From the NCBI RefSeq assembly GCF_003856975.1, contig NZ_CP033107.1:3100001-3164000 (forward strand): DNA of 64,000 bases. Direction: 5' to 3'. The notes beneath the pieces are model-generated. The model was not told the origin of the DNA. It made no database searches and saw nothing but the letters and a program-made list of their open reading frames with translations. The translations under genes and the position numbers were made by a program. This DNA is from Plantibacter sp. PA-3-X8 (lineage in GTDB: Bacteria; Actinomycetota; Actinomycetes; Actinomycetales; Microbacteriaceae). Below, piece by piece: positions 16,059-25,457 of this stretch. Position 1 is the first letter of the stretch, and each line of letters starts with the position of its first letter.

Positions 16059-17552
16059 GTGAAGAGAACCATCGGGCTCGTCGCCCTGTCCGTCGCCGCC
16101 GCCGTCGCCCTCGCCGGCTGCGCCGGTGGTGGTGGCAGTTCGGCGACGGGCGACGACGCGACCATCGCCGTCGGCTCGCTCTACGAGCCGCAGAACCTCA
16201 GCAACACCGGCGGCGGCGGCCAAGGCGTCACGGAGGCCTTCACCGGCAACGTGTACGAGGGCCTGTACCGCCTCACGGACGACGGCGAGGTCGAACCGGT
16301 GCTCGCCGCCGACAGCACGGTGAGCGACGACGGCCTGACGTACACCTTCACCCTCAAGGACGGCGTCACCTTCCACTCCGGCGACCCGCTCACCTCGGCG
16401 GACGTGAAGTCGAGCATCGAAGCCGTGACCGCCGAGGACTCGCAGTCGGCACGGAAGAGCAGCTTCGCGGTGATCTCCGGCATCGCGACCCCCGACGACA
16501 AGACCGTCGTCATCACCCTCTCCGAGCGCTCCATCTCCTTCATCTACAACCTGAGCTACGTCTGGATCGTCAACGACGCGGCGAAGGACCTCAAGACCAC
16601 CGAGGACGGCACGGGTCCGTACACGCTCGGCGACTGGAAGCGCGGCAGCACCCTGAGCCTCGAGCGCTGGGACGACTACTGGGGTGAGCCCGCCAAGAAC
16701 GCGGAGGTGGTCTTCACCTACTTCACCGACGCGACCGCGCTCAGCAATGCGCTCGTCACGAAGCAGATCGACATCATCACGAGCGTGCAGAGCCCCGACC
16801 AGCTGAGCCAGTTCACCGACAACGCGGACTACGTCGTCTCCGACGGCGACTCCACGACGAAGGAGCTGCTCGCCTTCAACGACCGGGTCGCCCCGTTCGA
16901 CCAGGCGCTCGTCCGCAAGGCCGTGTACTCCGCGATCGACACCAAGAAGCTGCTCTCGTCCATCTGGGGCGAGTACGGCACGCTCATCGGGTCGATGGTC
17001 CCGCCGACGGACCCCTGGTACGAGGACCTCACGCAGGTGAACCCGTACGACCCCGAGCTCGCGAAGCAGCAGCTCGCCGAAGCGGGCTTCGCCGACGGCT
17101 TCACCTTCACCCTCGACACCCCGAGCTACGACCCGCACCCGGCCGTCGCCGAGTTCCTCCAGAGTGAACTCGCGAAGGTCGGCATCACGGTCGAGATCAA
17201 CACGATCAGCGCGGACGAGTGGTACTCGAAGGTGTTCAAGGAACGCGACTTCCAGGCGACCCTCCAGGAGCACGTGAACGACCGCGACGTCGTCTGGTAC
17301 GGCAACCCGGACTTCTACTGGGGCTACGACAACCCCGAGGTGACCCAGTGGGTGTCGGAGGCCGAGCAGGCGACGACCACCGAGGAGCAGACGGCGAAGC
17401 TGAAGCTCGTCAACGAGCAGATCGCCGAGGACGCGGCGAGCGTGTGGCTCTACCTCTACCCGCAGATCGTCGTCGCCGCGAGCGACGTCTCGGGGTACGG
17501 CGTCAACGGCCTGAACTCGCAGTTCTTCGTGGCGGACATCGTCCGCAAGTAG
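16059..17552 (+). CDS. ABC importer substrate-binding lipoprotein (family 5, peptide/nickel type)
   Basis: A 497-residue extracytoplasmic binding protein. Its N-terminus has a lipoprotein signal (KR, hydrophobic stretch, lipobox LAGC with Cys at about residue 22) and a Gly/Ser linker. The body has the family-5 layout, including VYEGLYRLTDDGEVEPVLA and later FHSGDPLTSADVK, seen in DppA/OppA proteins. GTG start behind AGGAG. It is followed by two permeases and two ATPases, making a complete Dpp/Opp-type importer. Likely substrates are oligopeptides or similar; the actual ligand is not shown by sequence. Confidence 0.9.
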   Translation: MKRTIGLVALSVAAAVALAGCAGGGGSSATGDDATIAVGSLYEPQNLSNTGGGGQGVTEAFTGNVYEGLYRLTDDGEVEPVLAADSTVSDDGLTYTFTLKDGVTFHSGDPLTSADVKSSIEAVTAEDSQSARKSSFAVISGIATPDDKTVVITLSERSISFIYNLSYVWIVNDAAKDLKTTEDGTGPYTLGDWKRGSTLSLERWDDYWGEPAKNAEVVFTYFTDATALSNALVTKQIDIITSVQSPDQLSQFTDNADYVVSDGDSTTKELLAFNDRVAPFDQALVRKAVYSAIDTKKLLSSIWGEYGTLIGSMVPPTDPWYEDLTQVNPYDPELAKQQLAEAGFADGFTFTLDTPSYDPHPAVAEFLQSELAKVGITVEINTISADEWYSKVFKERDFQATLQEHVNDRDVVWYGNPDFYWGYDNPEVTQWVSEAEQATTTEEQTAKLKLVNEQIAEDAASVWLYLYPQIVVAASDVSGYGVNGLNSQFFVADIVRK

Positions 17553-17614
17553 TCGTCGCCCGGGCCGACCGGCACCGCCCGGTCGGCCCAGGCCTCGCTA
17601 CGCTGAGGTCCACC

Positions 17615-18583
17615 ATGCTCGCTTACCTGCTGCGCCGATCCGCGTTCCTCGTGGTGTCGTTCCTCGTCGCCATGACGGTGCTGTTCGTGCTGCTCCGGCT
17701 GCTGCCGGGCGACCCGTCGAACGCCCTGCTCTCGGTGAACGCCACGCAGGAGCAGATCGACGCGGCGCGCGAGCAGGTGGGAGCCGACCGGCCGCTCGGC
17801 GAGCAGTTCGCCGCCTGGTTCGGCGGCGTCCTCACCCTCGACCTCGGTTCCTCGTTCGTGAGCTCGCTCCCGGTCGGACCCGAGATCGCGTCGCGCCTCC
17901 AGGTCACCGTGCCGCTGACGCTCCTCGCGTTCCTCCTCGCCGTGGTGCTCGCCCTCGTGGCCGGTGTCGTGTCCGCACTCCGGGCCGACCGCTGGTACGG
18001 CATCGCGTTGTCCGGCCTCTCGCAGCTCGGGATCGCCGTTCCGGTGTTCTGGGTCGGCATCCTGCTCGTCAGCGTGTTCGCGGTGACGCTCCGACTGTTC
18101 CCGTCCGGCGGCTTCCCTCGCGACGACTGGGCAGATCCTGCCGCGGCACTCACGAGCCTCGCCCTCCCGGTCATCACCATCGCCATCGTCATGAGTGCGT
18201 CGATCACCCGATACGTCCGCTCCGCCACGCTCGACGTGGTCGGGAGCGACTATCTGCGCTCGGCACGGGCGCAGGGAGCCGGCTTCGGTGAGGCCCTGCT
18301 CCGACACGGCGCCCGGAACGCCGCGGTGCCCGTCGTGGCGATCCTCGGCATCGAGCTCGCCACCACCTTCCTCGGCGCCGTCGTGGTCGAGAGCGTCTTC
18401 AGCCTGCCCGGCCTCGGGTCGATGCTCCTGACGGCGATCCAGCAGCACGACTACCCGAACATCCAGGGCATCCTCCTCGTCTCGACCCTCGTCGTCCTCC
18501 TGACGGGTTTCGTCGCCGACATCGCGCAGCGGCTCATCGATCCGCGTCTGCGCACTTCGATCTCGGGGAACGGGCTCCGATGA
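17615..18583 (+). CDS. ABC importer permease, DppB type
   Basis: A 322-residue membrane protein with six predicted helices. It begins MLAYLLRRSAFLVVSFLVAM, typical of DppB/OppB, with LRLLPGDPSN next and the EAA loop region DYLRSARAQGAGFGEALLRHG (about residues 212-232), which contacts the ATPases. The start follows the binding-protein stop by 62 bp; a TACGCT hexamer lies in between but no classic Shine-Dalgarno is near. It overlaps the next permease by 4 bp (ATGA). Confidence 0.9.
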   Translation: MLAYLLRRSAFLVVSFLVAMTVLFVLLRLLPGDPSNALLSVNATQEQIDAAREQVGADRPLGEQFAAWFGGVLTLDLGSSFVSSLPVGPEIASRLQVTVPLTLLAFLLAVVLALVAGVVSALRADRWYGIALSGLSQLGIAVPVFWVGILLVSVFAVTLRLFPSGGFPRDDWADPAAALTSLALPVITIAIVMSASITRYVRSATLDVVGSDYLRSARAQGAGFGEALLRHGARNAAVPVVAILGIELATTFLGAVVVESVFSLPGLGSMLLTAIQQHDYPNIQGILLVSTLVVLLTGFVADIAQRLIDPRLRTSISGNGLR

Positions 18584-19446
18584 GCGCCGTCGACGCCCAG
18601 ACCGCGCTCGCCGACCGACGCCCGGTGCGGCGCCGCGCCCCTTCCGCGACGCTGACCGTCGGACTCGTCCTCGTCGGCGTCATCGCCGTCCTGGCGGCCG
18701 TCTCGCTCGTGTGGTTGCCCTTCGCACCCACGGACACCTCCGGCGGTCGTCTCGAAGGCCCGACCGGCACCCACTGGCTCGGTACGGACAAGCTCGGTCG
18801 CGATTTGATGACCCAGCTCATGGTCGGTGCGCGCATCGCGCTCGCGACCGGGGCGGGGGCCGTCGCGGTCGGCGCGGTCATCGGTATCGCCGTGGGACTC
18901 GCTGCGGCCTTCGCGTCGGCCTGGCTGGACGACACGATCTCCGCCGCGCTCGACGTCGTGATCGCCTTCCCGGTGCTCCTGCTCGCCATGCTCATCGTGG
19001 CAGCCCAGGGCGCGTCACTCGGCACCGCCATCATCGCGATCGGACTCGCCATGTCGGCCATCGTGGCCCGCCTGACCCGGATCCTCACGAAGCGGGTCCT
19101 CAGCGAGCAGTACGTGGTCGCGGCCAGGACTGCCGGGACGAGCTGGGCCGGTGTCATCGGCCAGCATGTGCTCCCGAACATCTGGCCCACCCTGAGCGTC
19201 AACCTCGCGCTGCAGTTCGGCATCGCCGTCCTCGCCGAAGCGAGCCTGTCGTACCTCGGCCTCGGCGCGCCACCGCCGAACGCCTCCTGGGGACGTCTGC
19301 TGCAGGAGGCCCAGGCCACCGTCACGACGGCACCGGTCGGCGCGATCGCTCCGGGTGTCGCCGTGGTGATGCTCGTGGTGGGCGTGAACTTCATCGCGGA
19401 CGGCCTGCGGGACCTCGGCGATCCGACGAGGAGGCGCGGCGCATGA
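18580..19446 (+). CDS. ABC importer permease, DppC type
   Basis: A 288-residue membrane protein pairing with the upstream permease. It has the DppC/OppC pattern: short cytoplasmic N-terminus, first helix, then GTHWLGTDKLGRDLMTQLMVG, an EAA loop (VVAARTAGTSWAGVIGQHVL) and LSYLGLGAPPPNASWG. Coupled by ATGA overlaps to genes on both sides. Confidence 0.9.
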   Translation: MSAVDAQTALADRRPVRRRAPSATLTVGLVLVGVIAVLAAVSLVWLPFAPTDTSGGRLEGPTGTHWLGTDKLGRDLMTQLMVGARIALATGAGAVAVGAVIGIAVGLAAAFASAWLDDTISAALDVVIAFPVLLLAMLIVAAQGASLGTAIIAIGLAMSAIVARLTRILTKRVLSEQYVVAARTAGTSWAGVIGQHVLPNIWPTLSVNLALQFGIAVLAEASLSYLGLGAPPPNASWGRLLQEAQATVTTAPVGAIAPGVAVVMLVVGVNFIADGLRDLGDPTRRRGA

Positions 19447-20264
19447 GCGATCTCCTCGACATCTCCGGACTGACCATCACCCGAGGCGTCCGGCGCGGTG
19501 CTCCCGACGGCGCTGACCGGCCGCTCCTCGACGGGCTGGACCTGACCATCGCCGCCGGGGGTCGCCTCGGACTCATCGGCGGTTCCGGGTCCGGGAAGTC
19601 CTTGACCTCCCTCGCGGTGATCGGGCTGCTCGGCGAACAGCTGAGCGCGAGCGGCAGCGTCGAACTGGCCGGCACCCAGGTGATCGGTGCCCCGGACCGC
19701 GCGCTGCGGCCACTCCGCGGTCGGGTTGCCGGACTCGTCTTCCAGGAGCCGCTGACCGCACTCGACCCGCTCATGCGGGTCGGCGCCCAGCTCGCCGAGC
19801 CCCTGCGTCGCCATCTGGGACTCCGGGGCGAACGGCTCAAGGAGGCCGTCGAAGCAGCCCTCGTCGAGGTGTCCCTCACCGACACTGCGCGCATCGCCGC
19901 CTCCTACCCCCACGAGCTGTCCGGCGGGCAGCGGCAGCGCATCGCGATCGCCATCGCGCTCGCCGGTCGCCCGCAGCTCCTCATCGCGGACGAGCCGACG
20001 ACGGCGCTCGACGTGACCGTCCAGGCGGAGGTGCTCGCGCTCATCGACCGGCTCGTCCGGGAACGCGGCATGGCGCTCCTGTTCATCAGTCACGACCTCG
20101 CCGTCGTGTCGACCATGGTCGACGAGGTCGTCGTGCTGAGCGAGGGTCGGGCCGTGGAACGCGGCGCGGTGGCGCAGGTGCTGACGGCACCGCAGCACGA
20201 GGACACCCGTCGTCTGGTCACCAGCGCACGCGCGCTCGACGACGCGCTGGAGGACCCACGATGA
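19443..20264 (+). CDS. ABC importer ATPase 1, DppD type
   Basis: A 273-residue cytoplasmic ATPase. Walker A GGSGSGKS (about residues 44-51), Q-loop VFQEPLTALDPLMRVG, signature LSGGQRQR, Walker B LLIADEPTTALD and switch His in ISHDLAVV are all intact. The DPLM sequence after the Q-loop is typical of dipeptide importer ATPases. There is no long C-terminal iron-sulfur or oligopeptide-ATPase extension, so it is shorter than E. coli DppD. Confidence 0.9.
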   Translation: MSDLLDISGLTITRGVRRGAPDGADRPLLDGLDLTIAAGGRLGLIGGSGSGKSLTSLAVIGLLGEQLSASGSVELAGTQVIGAPDRALRPLRGRVAGLVFQEPLTALDPLMRVGAQLAEPLRRHLGLRGERLKEAVEAALVEVSLTDTARIAASYPHELSGGQRQRIAIAIALAGRPQLLIADEPTTALDVTVQAEVLALIDRLVRERGMALLFISHDLAVVSTMVDEVVVLSEGRAVERGAVAQVLTAPQHEDTRRLVTSARALDDALEDPR

Positions 20265-21043
20265 CCGATGCACCGATCACGACGACGCCGATCCTCGAGC
20301 TGGATGCGGTCGGTTTCCGGTACCGCGGCGGTCAGGAGGCCCTGGCCGACGTGTCGCTGGCCGTCGGCGCAGGAGAGGCCGTCGGGATCGTCGGTCAGTC
20401 CGGCGCCGGTAAGAGCACCCTCCTCCGGCTGCTGCTCGGCCTCGACCGGCCGACCACGGGCTCGGTCCGGTTCGACGGTGGCGCACTGGACCCCCGCGAT
20501 CGGACACGGGTCCGTCGGTTCCGCGAATCGGTGCAGGCCGTCTTCCAGGATCCGTACTCCTCGCTCGATCCTCGGCAGCGCATCGGGCGCATCGTGGCCG
20601 AACCGCTGCGATCCCTCCGTCTGGCGACCACCGAGCAGGCGACCGTCCGCGCGACCGAGGCACTCGAGGCGGTGGGACTGCCCGCCGACGCGGCGTCGCG
20701 GTTCCCGCACGAGTTCTCGGGCGGCCAGCGGCAGCGGATCGCCATCGCCCGCGCGATCGTCCCGAACCCCCGGCTCCTCCTCGCCGACGAGCCCGTCAGT
20801 GCCCTCGACATGAGCACCCGGATCCAGATCATCGAGCTCCTCGCCGAGCTGCGGGCCTCGAACGGCCTGGCGCTCGTGATGGTCTCGCACGACCTCGGCA
20901 CGGTGGCCGCGCTGTGTGAACGCACGATGGTCCTCCGACACGGGCAGGTCGTCGAGGCCGGCGCCACCGCGCAGGTCCTCCACGATCCCGCCGAGGCCTA
21001 CACGAAGCAGCTCATCGCGGCGATCCCCCGCCTCCCGCGCTGA
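20261..21043 (+). CDS. ABC importer ATPase 2, DppF type
   Basis: A 260-residue ATPase partnering ATPase 1. Walker A GQSGAGKST, Q-loop VFQDPYSSLDPRQRIG, signature FSGGQRQR, Walker B LLLADEPVSALD and VSHDLGTV are present. The stretch DPYSSLDPR is typical of DppF. Last gene of the operon; 114 bp separate it from the following MFS gene. Confidence 0.9.
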   Translation: MTDAPITTTPILELDAVGFRYRGGQEALADVSLAVGAGEAVGIVGQSGAGKSTLLRLLLGLDRPTTGSVRFDGGALDPRDRTRVRRFRESVQAVFQDPYSSLDPRQRIGRIVAEPLRSLRLATTEQATVRATEALEAVGLPADAASRFPHEFSGGQRQRIAIARAIVPNPRLLLADEPVSALDMSTRIQIIELLAELRASNGLALVMVSHDLGTVAALCERTMVLRHGQVVEAGATAQVLHDPAEAYTKQLIAAIPRLPR

Positions 21044-21157
21044 GTCGACGACGAGGCCGACGCCGTCGGCCCGGCCGAGCCGGGAATACGGCGCCGGCGG
21101 ACGGTGTTCGACTCCGAGTGGCCTCGGCCGCATCGACTCTCCACAGGAACAGGACCC

Positions 21158-22660
21158 GTGACGCAGGATTCAGCGCAGCCCGACGACCACGACGAGGACC
21201 AGCCTGGGGCCGAGCGCCCCTGGCTCAGCGACGAGGAGCGGGCGGCACTCCGCAAACCACTTCCGGAGCGGGCGGTCGTCACGAGCCTCGCGTTCACCGG
21301 TCTCGTCGCGGCGTTCATGATGACGCTCGTCACCCCACTCGTGCCGACGCTTCCCACGATCCTCGGCGTGCACGCCTCCGACAGCATGTGGGTCGTGACG
21401 GCCACGCTCCTGTCGGCCGCGGTCGCGACCCCGATCGCCGGTCGGCTCGGCGACCTCTACGGCAAACGACGGATGGTGCTCATCCTGCTCGGGATCATGA
21501 TGGCCGGATCGGTGCTCGCCGCCTTCTCGTCCACGATCGTCCCGCTCATCGTCGCCCGTGCCCTCCAGGGGATGGCGATGGGCGTGATCCCGCTCGGCAT
21601 CAGCATCCTGCGCGACGTGCTCCACGCGAAGCGGCTCGGCCCCGCGGTCGCGCTCGTGAGTGCCACCCTCGGCATCGGTGGTGCCGTCGGTCTCCCGATC
21701 TCCGCCGTGATCTCGCAGTACCTGGACTGGCATGTGCTGTTCTGGGTCGCGGGTGCACTCGGGCTCATCGGCTTCGTCCTCGTCGCGCGCTTCGTCCCGG
21801 TGAGCACCCTCCGGAGCGAAGGCGGTTTCGACTGGATCGGCGCGATCGGTCTCGCCGCCGGCCTCGTCCCGATCCTCCTCGCCGTCTCGAAAGGCAACGA
21901 GTGGGGTTGGACGAGCGTCGGGACCCTCAGCTGCTTGATCGGCGGCGTCGTCGTGCTCCTGCTCTGGGGGTGGTTCGAGGTACGGTCCTCCAGCCCGCTC
22001 GTCGACCTGCGCATCGCCGCCAGGCGGACGGTGCTCTTCACGAACCTCGCATCCATCACGGTCGGCTTCGCCTTCTTCGGCAGCACGGTCGTCCTCCCGG
22101 GCATCCTCGAGGCGCCGGTCGGCACCGGGGTCGGTCTCGGGCAGAACATGCTCATCGCGAGCCTCTGCCTCATGCCCAGCGGTCTCATCATGTGGGCGAT
22201 GTCGCCGGTCGCCGCTCGACTGACCGCGGCCAAGGGCGCCCGGTTGAGCCTGCTGATCGGCATCACGATCATCGCGGTCGGCTACGCGATCGCGATCGGA
22301 CTCATGACCGAGGTCTGGCACACCGTGCTCACAGCCACCGCGGTCGGCTTCGGGGTGGGGTTCGCCTACGCCGCCATGCCGACGCTCATCATGGGTGCCG
22401 TCCCGCCCAGCGAGACGGCGGCGTCCAACGGACTCAACTCCGTGATGCGGACGCTCGGTTCCACGATCGCGAGTGCGGTGATCGGCGCCATCCTGGCCTC
22501 CCAGGTCGTCACCGACGGAGCTGTCACGACACCCAGTGCGGACGCCTTCCGTCTGAGCTTCGCGATCTGCGCTGCAGCAGCCGTCGTCGGACTCGTCTGC
22601 ACGATCCTGCTGCCGCGGCACCTGGCCAAGGACACCCGCTCCAGCCTCCACGAGGGCTGA
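21158..22660 (+). CDS. MFS transporter, DHA2 (EmrB/QacA-like) family
   Basis: A 500-residue drug/proton antiporter-type protein with about 14 membrane helices. Conserved pieces include the motif-A loop GRLGDLYGKRRMV and motif-C-like GIGGAVGLPISAVIS. A charged 40-residue cytoplasmic N-terminus precedes helix 1. I chose GTG 21158 behind ACAGGA rather than an upstream in-frame ATG with no ribosome-binding site. Ends 7 bp before recQ on the other strand, inside a shared hairpin. Substrate unknown. Confidence 0.85.
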   Translation: MTQDSAQPDDHDEDQPGAERPWLSDEERAALRKPLPERAVVTSLAFTGLVAAFMMTLVTPLVPTLPTILGVHASDSMWVVTATLLSAAVATPIAGRLGDLYGKRRMVLILLGIMMAGSVLAAFSSTIVPLIVARALQGMAMGVIPLGISILRDVLHAKRLGPAVALVSATLGIGGAVGLPISAVISQYLDWHVLFWVAGALGLIGFVLVARFVPVSTLRSEGGFDWIGAIGLAAGLVPILLAVSKGNEWGWTSVGTLSCLIGGVVVLLLWGWFEVRSSSPLVDLRIAARRTVLFTNLASITVGFAFFGSTVVLPGILEAPVGTGVGLGQNMLIASLCLMPSGLIMWAMSPVAARLTAAKGARLSLLIGITIIAVGYAIAIGLMTEVWHTVLTATAVGFGVGFAYAAMPTLIMGAVPPSETAASNGLNSVMRTLGSTIASAVIGAILASQVVTDGAVTTPSADAFRLSFAICAAAAVVGLVCTILLPRHLAKDTRSSLHEG

Positions 22661-22674
22661 TGGGCGATCAGCCC
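22654..22674. terminator. Short hairpin containing both convergent stop codons
   Basis: GGGCTGAT (22654-22661) and ATCAGCCC (22667-22674) form a perfect 8-bp stem with a 5-nt loop. The TGA of the MFS gene lies in one arm and the TGA of recQ in the other. Confidence 0.5.
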
Positions 22675-24851
22675 ACGATCCCGAGCGCGAACGGGAGGAC
22701 CGGGCCGGATCCGGCGCGGCGGAGCGCGCGACCGGCGACGGTGAGCGTCCACCGACTGTCGGCCCGGTCGTCGACGAGCAGGACCGGCGCGCCCTCGAGC
22801 GCTGCGAGCTGCGCCCGGAGTTCGGATCCGACGGTGAAGGCGTCCCAGACGCCCGCCAGACGGTAGGCGCTGTTGCCGCCGGGACCACCGCGCGGGCCGT
22901 CGCCGACGAGGTCGAGCTCCCCGAGGTACGGCAGTCGCCCGAGCGACGCGATGCCCCTCGCCACCGAGTCGACGAGCTGCGGACGCGACCGTGACGGCAC
23001 ACTGACCACGGCGGCCGGCCGTTGCGTCCACGGCCAATCCGCCAGGACACGGACACTCGCGTCGATGACCGCGCGGGAGGCGGGAGCGTCGGGTGCACCC
23101 GCGGCGAAGAGCTCACGCAGCACACCACCCCAGCCGAGGTCGGTGAGCCGAGCGAGCGCACGCCCGGCCTCGAGGCGGTCGTCGAGCGCAATGCGTCCCT
23201 TCACCGCTGCGCCGTCGGCGGTGACGCCGAGGCGGTCGGCTCCCGTGGGCCACTGCGCCCGCGGTTCGAGCTCCACGCCGACCCGACCGAGCGCTTCCGA
23301 CGCGGAGGCGGCCGCCGCACTGTCGAGTTCGGTGGGGAACCACGGCCCGGCGCAGCGGTCGCACCGGCCACAGGGCACCGCGCTCGCGTCGTCGAGCTCA
23401 CGTTGCAGCACGAGCATCCTGCACTCGTCGCCCCGCTCGTAAGCCAGCATCGCCTGTTGCTCCGCCACCCTGGCCTCGGCGATCCGCCGGTACCGCTCCC
23501 GGTCGTAGACCCACGGCTGCCCGGTCGACACCCATCCCCCGGCCACCCGCTGCACCGCGCCGTCGACGTCGAGCACCTTGAGGAGGAGTTCGAGGGGTGT
23601 GCGACGCAGGTTGACGAGCGCCTCGAGCGCGGGCGTGGACCGCGGCTGACTGTCGAGTGCGTCGAGCACCGCGGTGGCCCGCGCTTCGTCCGGCATCGAC
23701 GCGGTCGCGAAGTACTGCCAGATCTCCTCGTCCTCCGCCCCGGGCAGGAGCAGGACGTCGGCATGCTCGGTGGCGCGGCCGGCGCGACCAACCTGCTGGT
23801 AGTACGCGACCGGCGAGGACGGAGCGCCGAGATGCACGACGAACCCGAGGTCCGGTTTATCGAACCCCATGCCGAGCGCGCTCGTCGCGACCAGCGCCTT
23901 CAAGCGGTTCTCCTTGAGGAGCCGCTCCGACTCCTCGCGTTCATCGGGATCGGTCCGGCCCGTGTAGGCCCGGACCTCGTGACCGGCCTCGCGCAGCAGC
24001 CGCGCGGTGTCCTCCGCGGCGGACACCGTGAGCGTGTAGATGATGCCGGACCCGGTGAGCCCGCCGAGGTGGCTGAGCAGCCAGGTGAGGCGGTCCCGGG
24101 ACTCCGGCAGCCGGAGCACGCCGAGCCGGAGGGACGCCCTCGCGAGCGAGCCGCGGATGGTGAGCACCTCGGCTCCGTGGGAGCCTGCGGCGCCGGGTGC
24201 GGTGAGCTGCTCGGCGATGTCGCGGACGACGCGTGCGTTGGCCGTCGCGGTGGTCGCCAGGACCGGGACCTCGGCCGGGAGGCGTCCGATCAGTTCGGCG
24301 AGCCGCCGGTAATCGGGTCGGAAGTCGTGTCCCCAGTCGGAGATGCAGTGCGCCTCGTCCACCACCAGCATGCCCGTGCGGTCCACGAGAGTCGGGAGCT
24401 GTTCATCGCGGAAGCGTGGATTGTTGAGCCGCTCGGGTGATACGAGCAGGACGTCGACCTCGTCGGCCTCCAGGCGCGCCCGGACGTCGTCCCATTCGTG
24501 TGCGTTCGCCGAGTTGATCGCCACAGCGCGCACGCCGGCGCGCTCGGCGGCCGCCACCTGGTCGCGCATGAGCGCCAGCAACGGCGAGACCAGCAGCGTC
24601 GGCCCGGCGCCCCGTCGGCGCAGGAGGGCGGTCGCGATGAAGTAGACGGCGGACTTGCCCCAACCGGTGCGCTGGACGACGAGCGCACGACGATGTTCGT
24701 CGACGAGCGCGAGGATCGCTTCGAGTTGACCGTCGTGGAACGTGGCCCCCGGAACGCCCGTGAGTGCGGCGAGCGCCGCCGTCGCCTCGGCGACCGATCC
24801 GGTGGGGGTCGGTTCGGGGTGGGCGGGGGTGGGCGCGCTGGGGTGGGACAT
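22668..24851 (-). CDS. recQ: RecQ-family ATP-dependent DNA helicase with C-terminal phosphoribosyltransferase-like region
   Basis: A 727-residue superfamily-2 helicase. Motif I TGWGKSAVYF, motif II VVDEAH with CISDWGHDFRPDYRRL (the RecQ aromatic loop region), motif V ATSALGMGFDKPD and motif VI QQVGRAGR are intact. A zinc site PCGRCDRC follows (about residue 500). There is no obvious HRDC domain. The last ~50 residues read VLLVDDRADSRWTLTVAGRA, resembling the PRPP loop of phosphoribosyltransferases. The start ATG sits 6 nt after CAGACT without a Shine-Dalgarno, so it is probably leaderless. Role: DNA repair or recombination. Confidence 0.88.
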   Translation of the reverse strand: MSHPSAPTPAHPEPTPTGSVAEATAALAALTGVPGATFHDGQLEAILALVDEHRRALVVQRTGWGKSAVYFIATALLRRRGAGPTLLVSPLLALMRDQVAAAERAGVRAVAINSANAHEWDDVRARLEADEVDVLLVSPERLNNPRFRDEQLPTLVDRTGMLVVDEAHCISDWGHDFRPDYRRLAELIGRLPAEVPVLATTATANARVVRDIAEQLTAPGAAGSHGAEVLTIRGSLARASLRLGVLRLPESRDRLTWLLSHLGGLTGSGIIYTLTVSAAEDTARLLREAGHEVRAYTGRTDPDEREESERLLKENRLKALVATSALGMGFDKPDLGFVVHLGAPSSPVAYYQQVGRAGRATEHADVLLLPGAEDEEIWQYFATASMPDEARATAVLDALDSQPRSTPALEALVNLRRTPLELLLKVLDVDGAVQRVAGGWVSTGQPWVYDRERYRRIAEARVAEQQAMLAYERGDECRMLVLQRELDDASAVPCGRCDRCAGPWFPTELDSAAAASASEALGRVGVELEPRAQWPTGADRLGVTADGAAVKGRIALDDRLEAGRALARLTDLGWGGVLRELFAAGAPDAPASRAVIDASVRVLADWPWTQRPAAVVSVPSRSRPQLVDSVARGIASLGRLPYLGELDLVGDGPRGGPGGNSAYRLAGVWDAFTVGSELRAQLAALEGAPVLLVDDRADSRWTLTVAGRALRRAGSGPVLPFALGIVG

Positions 24852-24942
24852 GCGGCAAGTCTGTCAGGAGCTGCTGACGGTGGACTGCGTCGGCGTCTCG
24901 GAGGGGCGGTGTCCCGTCGGTTGGTCGGTTGTGGAGGAGCCG

Positions 24943-25425
24943 CTATCGACCGTCCGCTGCGGCGACGAGTTCGGCGATGACGAACTTGGTCTGCCCCATC
25001 ATGCATTGCATGGCCCGTGCCGCGCGTTCCCGGTCGGGGTCGTTCTGCAGTTCGGCGAGGATGCCTGGCACGATCTGCCAGGACAGTCCCCAGCGGTCCT
25101 TGAGCCAGCCGCATTGGCTCGGGGCGCCGCCGTCGGCGATGAGGGCGTCCCAGAGCCGGTCGATCTCGTCCTGGGTGTCGGCTCTGACGGAGAAGGAGAA
25201 CGCCTCGGTGAACGAGAAGATGGGCCCGGCGTTCATCGCGCTGACGGGGAGTCCCTCGAGCTCGAACTCGACGACCATCGCCTGGCCGGCCGGCATGGGT
25301 CCGCCCTCCGGGTAGCGGCTCACCGAGGTGATTCCGGAGTCGGGGAACAGTGACACGTAGAAGGTCGCCGCCTCCTCGGCTTGCGAGTCGTACCAGAGGA
25401 ACGGGGTGACGCGGTGCTCCATCAT
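24943..25425 (-). CDS. VOC-superfamily protein, PhnB/3-demethylubiquinone methyltransferase-like fold
   Basis: A 160-residue protein with the PhnB-like pattern MEHRVTPFLWYDSQAEEAATFYVSLFP, FSFTEAFSFSV and WGLSWQIVP. The family binds metals and diverse small molecules; many members are misnamed as 3-demethylubiquinone methyltransferases, and this organism group uses menaquinone, so that reaction is unlikely. Two ATGs are adjacent; the first follows GGGAG. It lies 32 bp downstream of ku on the same strand and may share its transcript. Confidence 0.78.
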   Translation of the reverse strand: MMEHRVTPFLWYDSQAEEAATFYVSLFPDSGITSVSRYPEGGPMPAGQAMVVEFELEGLPVSAMNAGPIFSFTEAFSFSVRADTQDEIDRLWDALIADGGAPSQCGWLKDRWGLSWQIVPGILAELQNDPDRERAARAMQCMMGQTKFVIAELVAAADGR

Positions 25426-25457
25426 GTCGTGCTCCCTCTCAGCCCGGGCGTCGTCGC

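Noticed and set aside
24943..25425. VOC protein as ubiquinone-pathway methyltransferase
   Set aside because: No SAM-binding motif, and actinobacteria of this type use menaquinone. The name is a legacy annotation of the fold.
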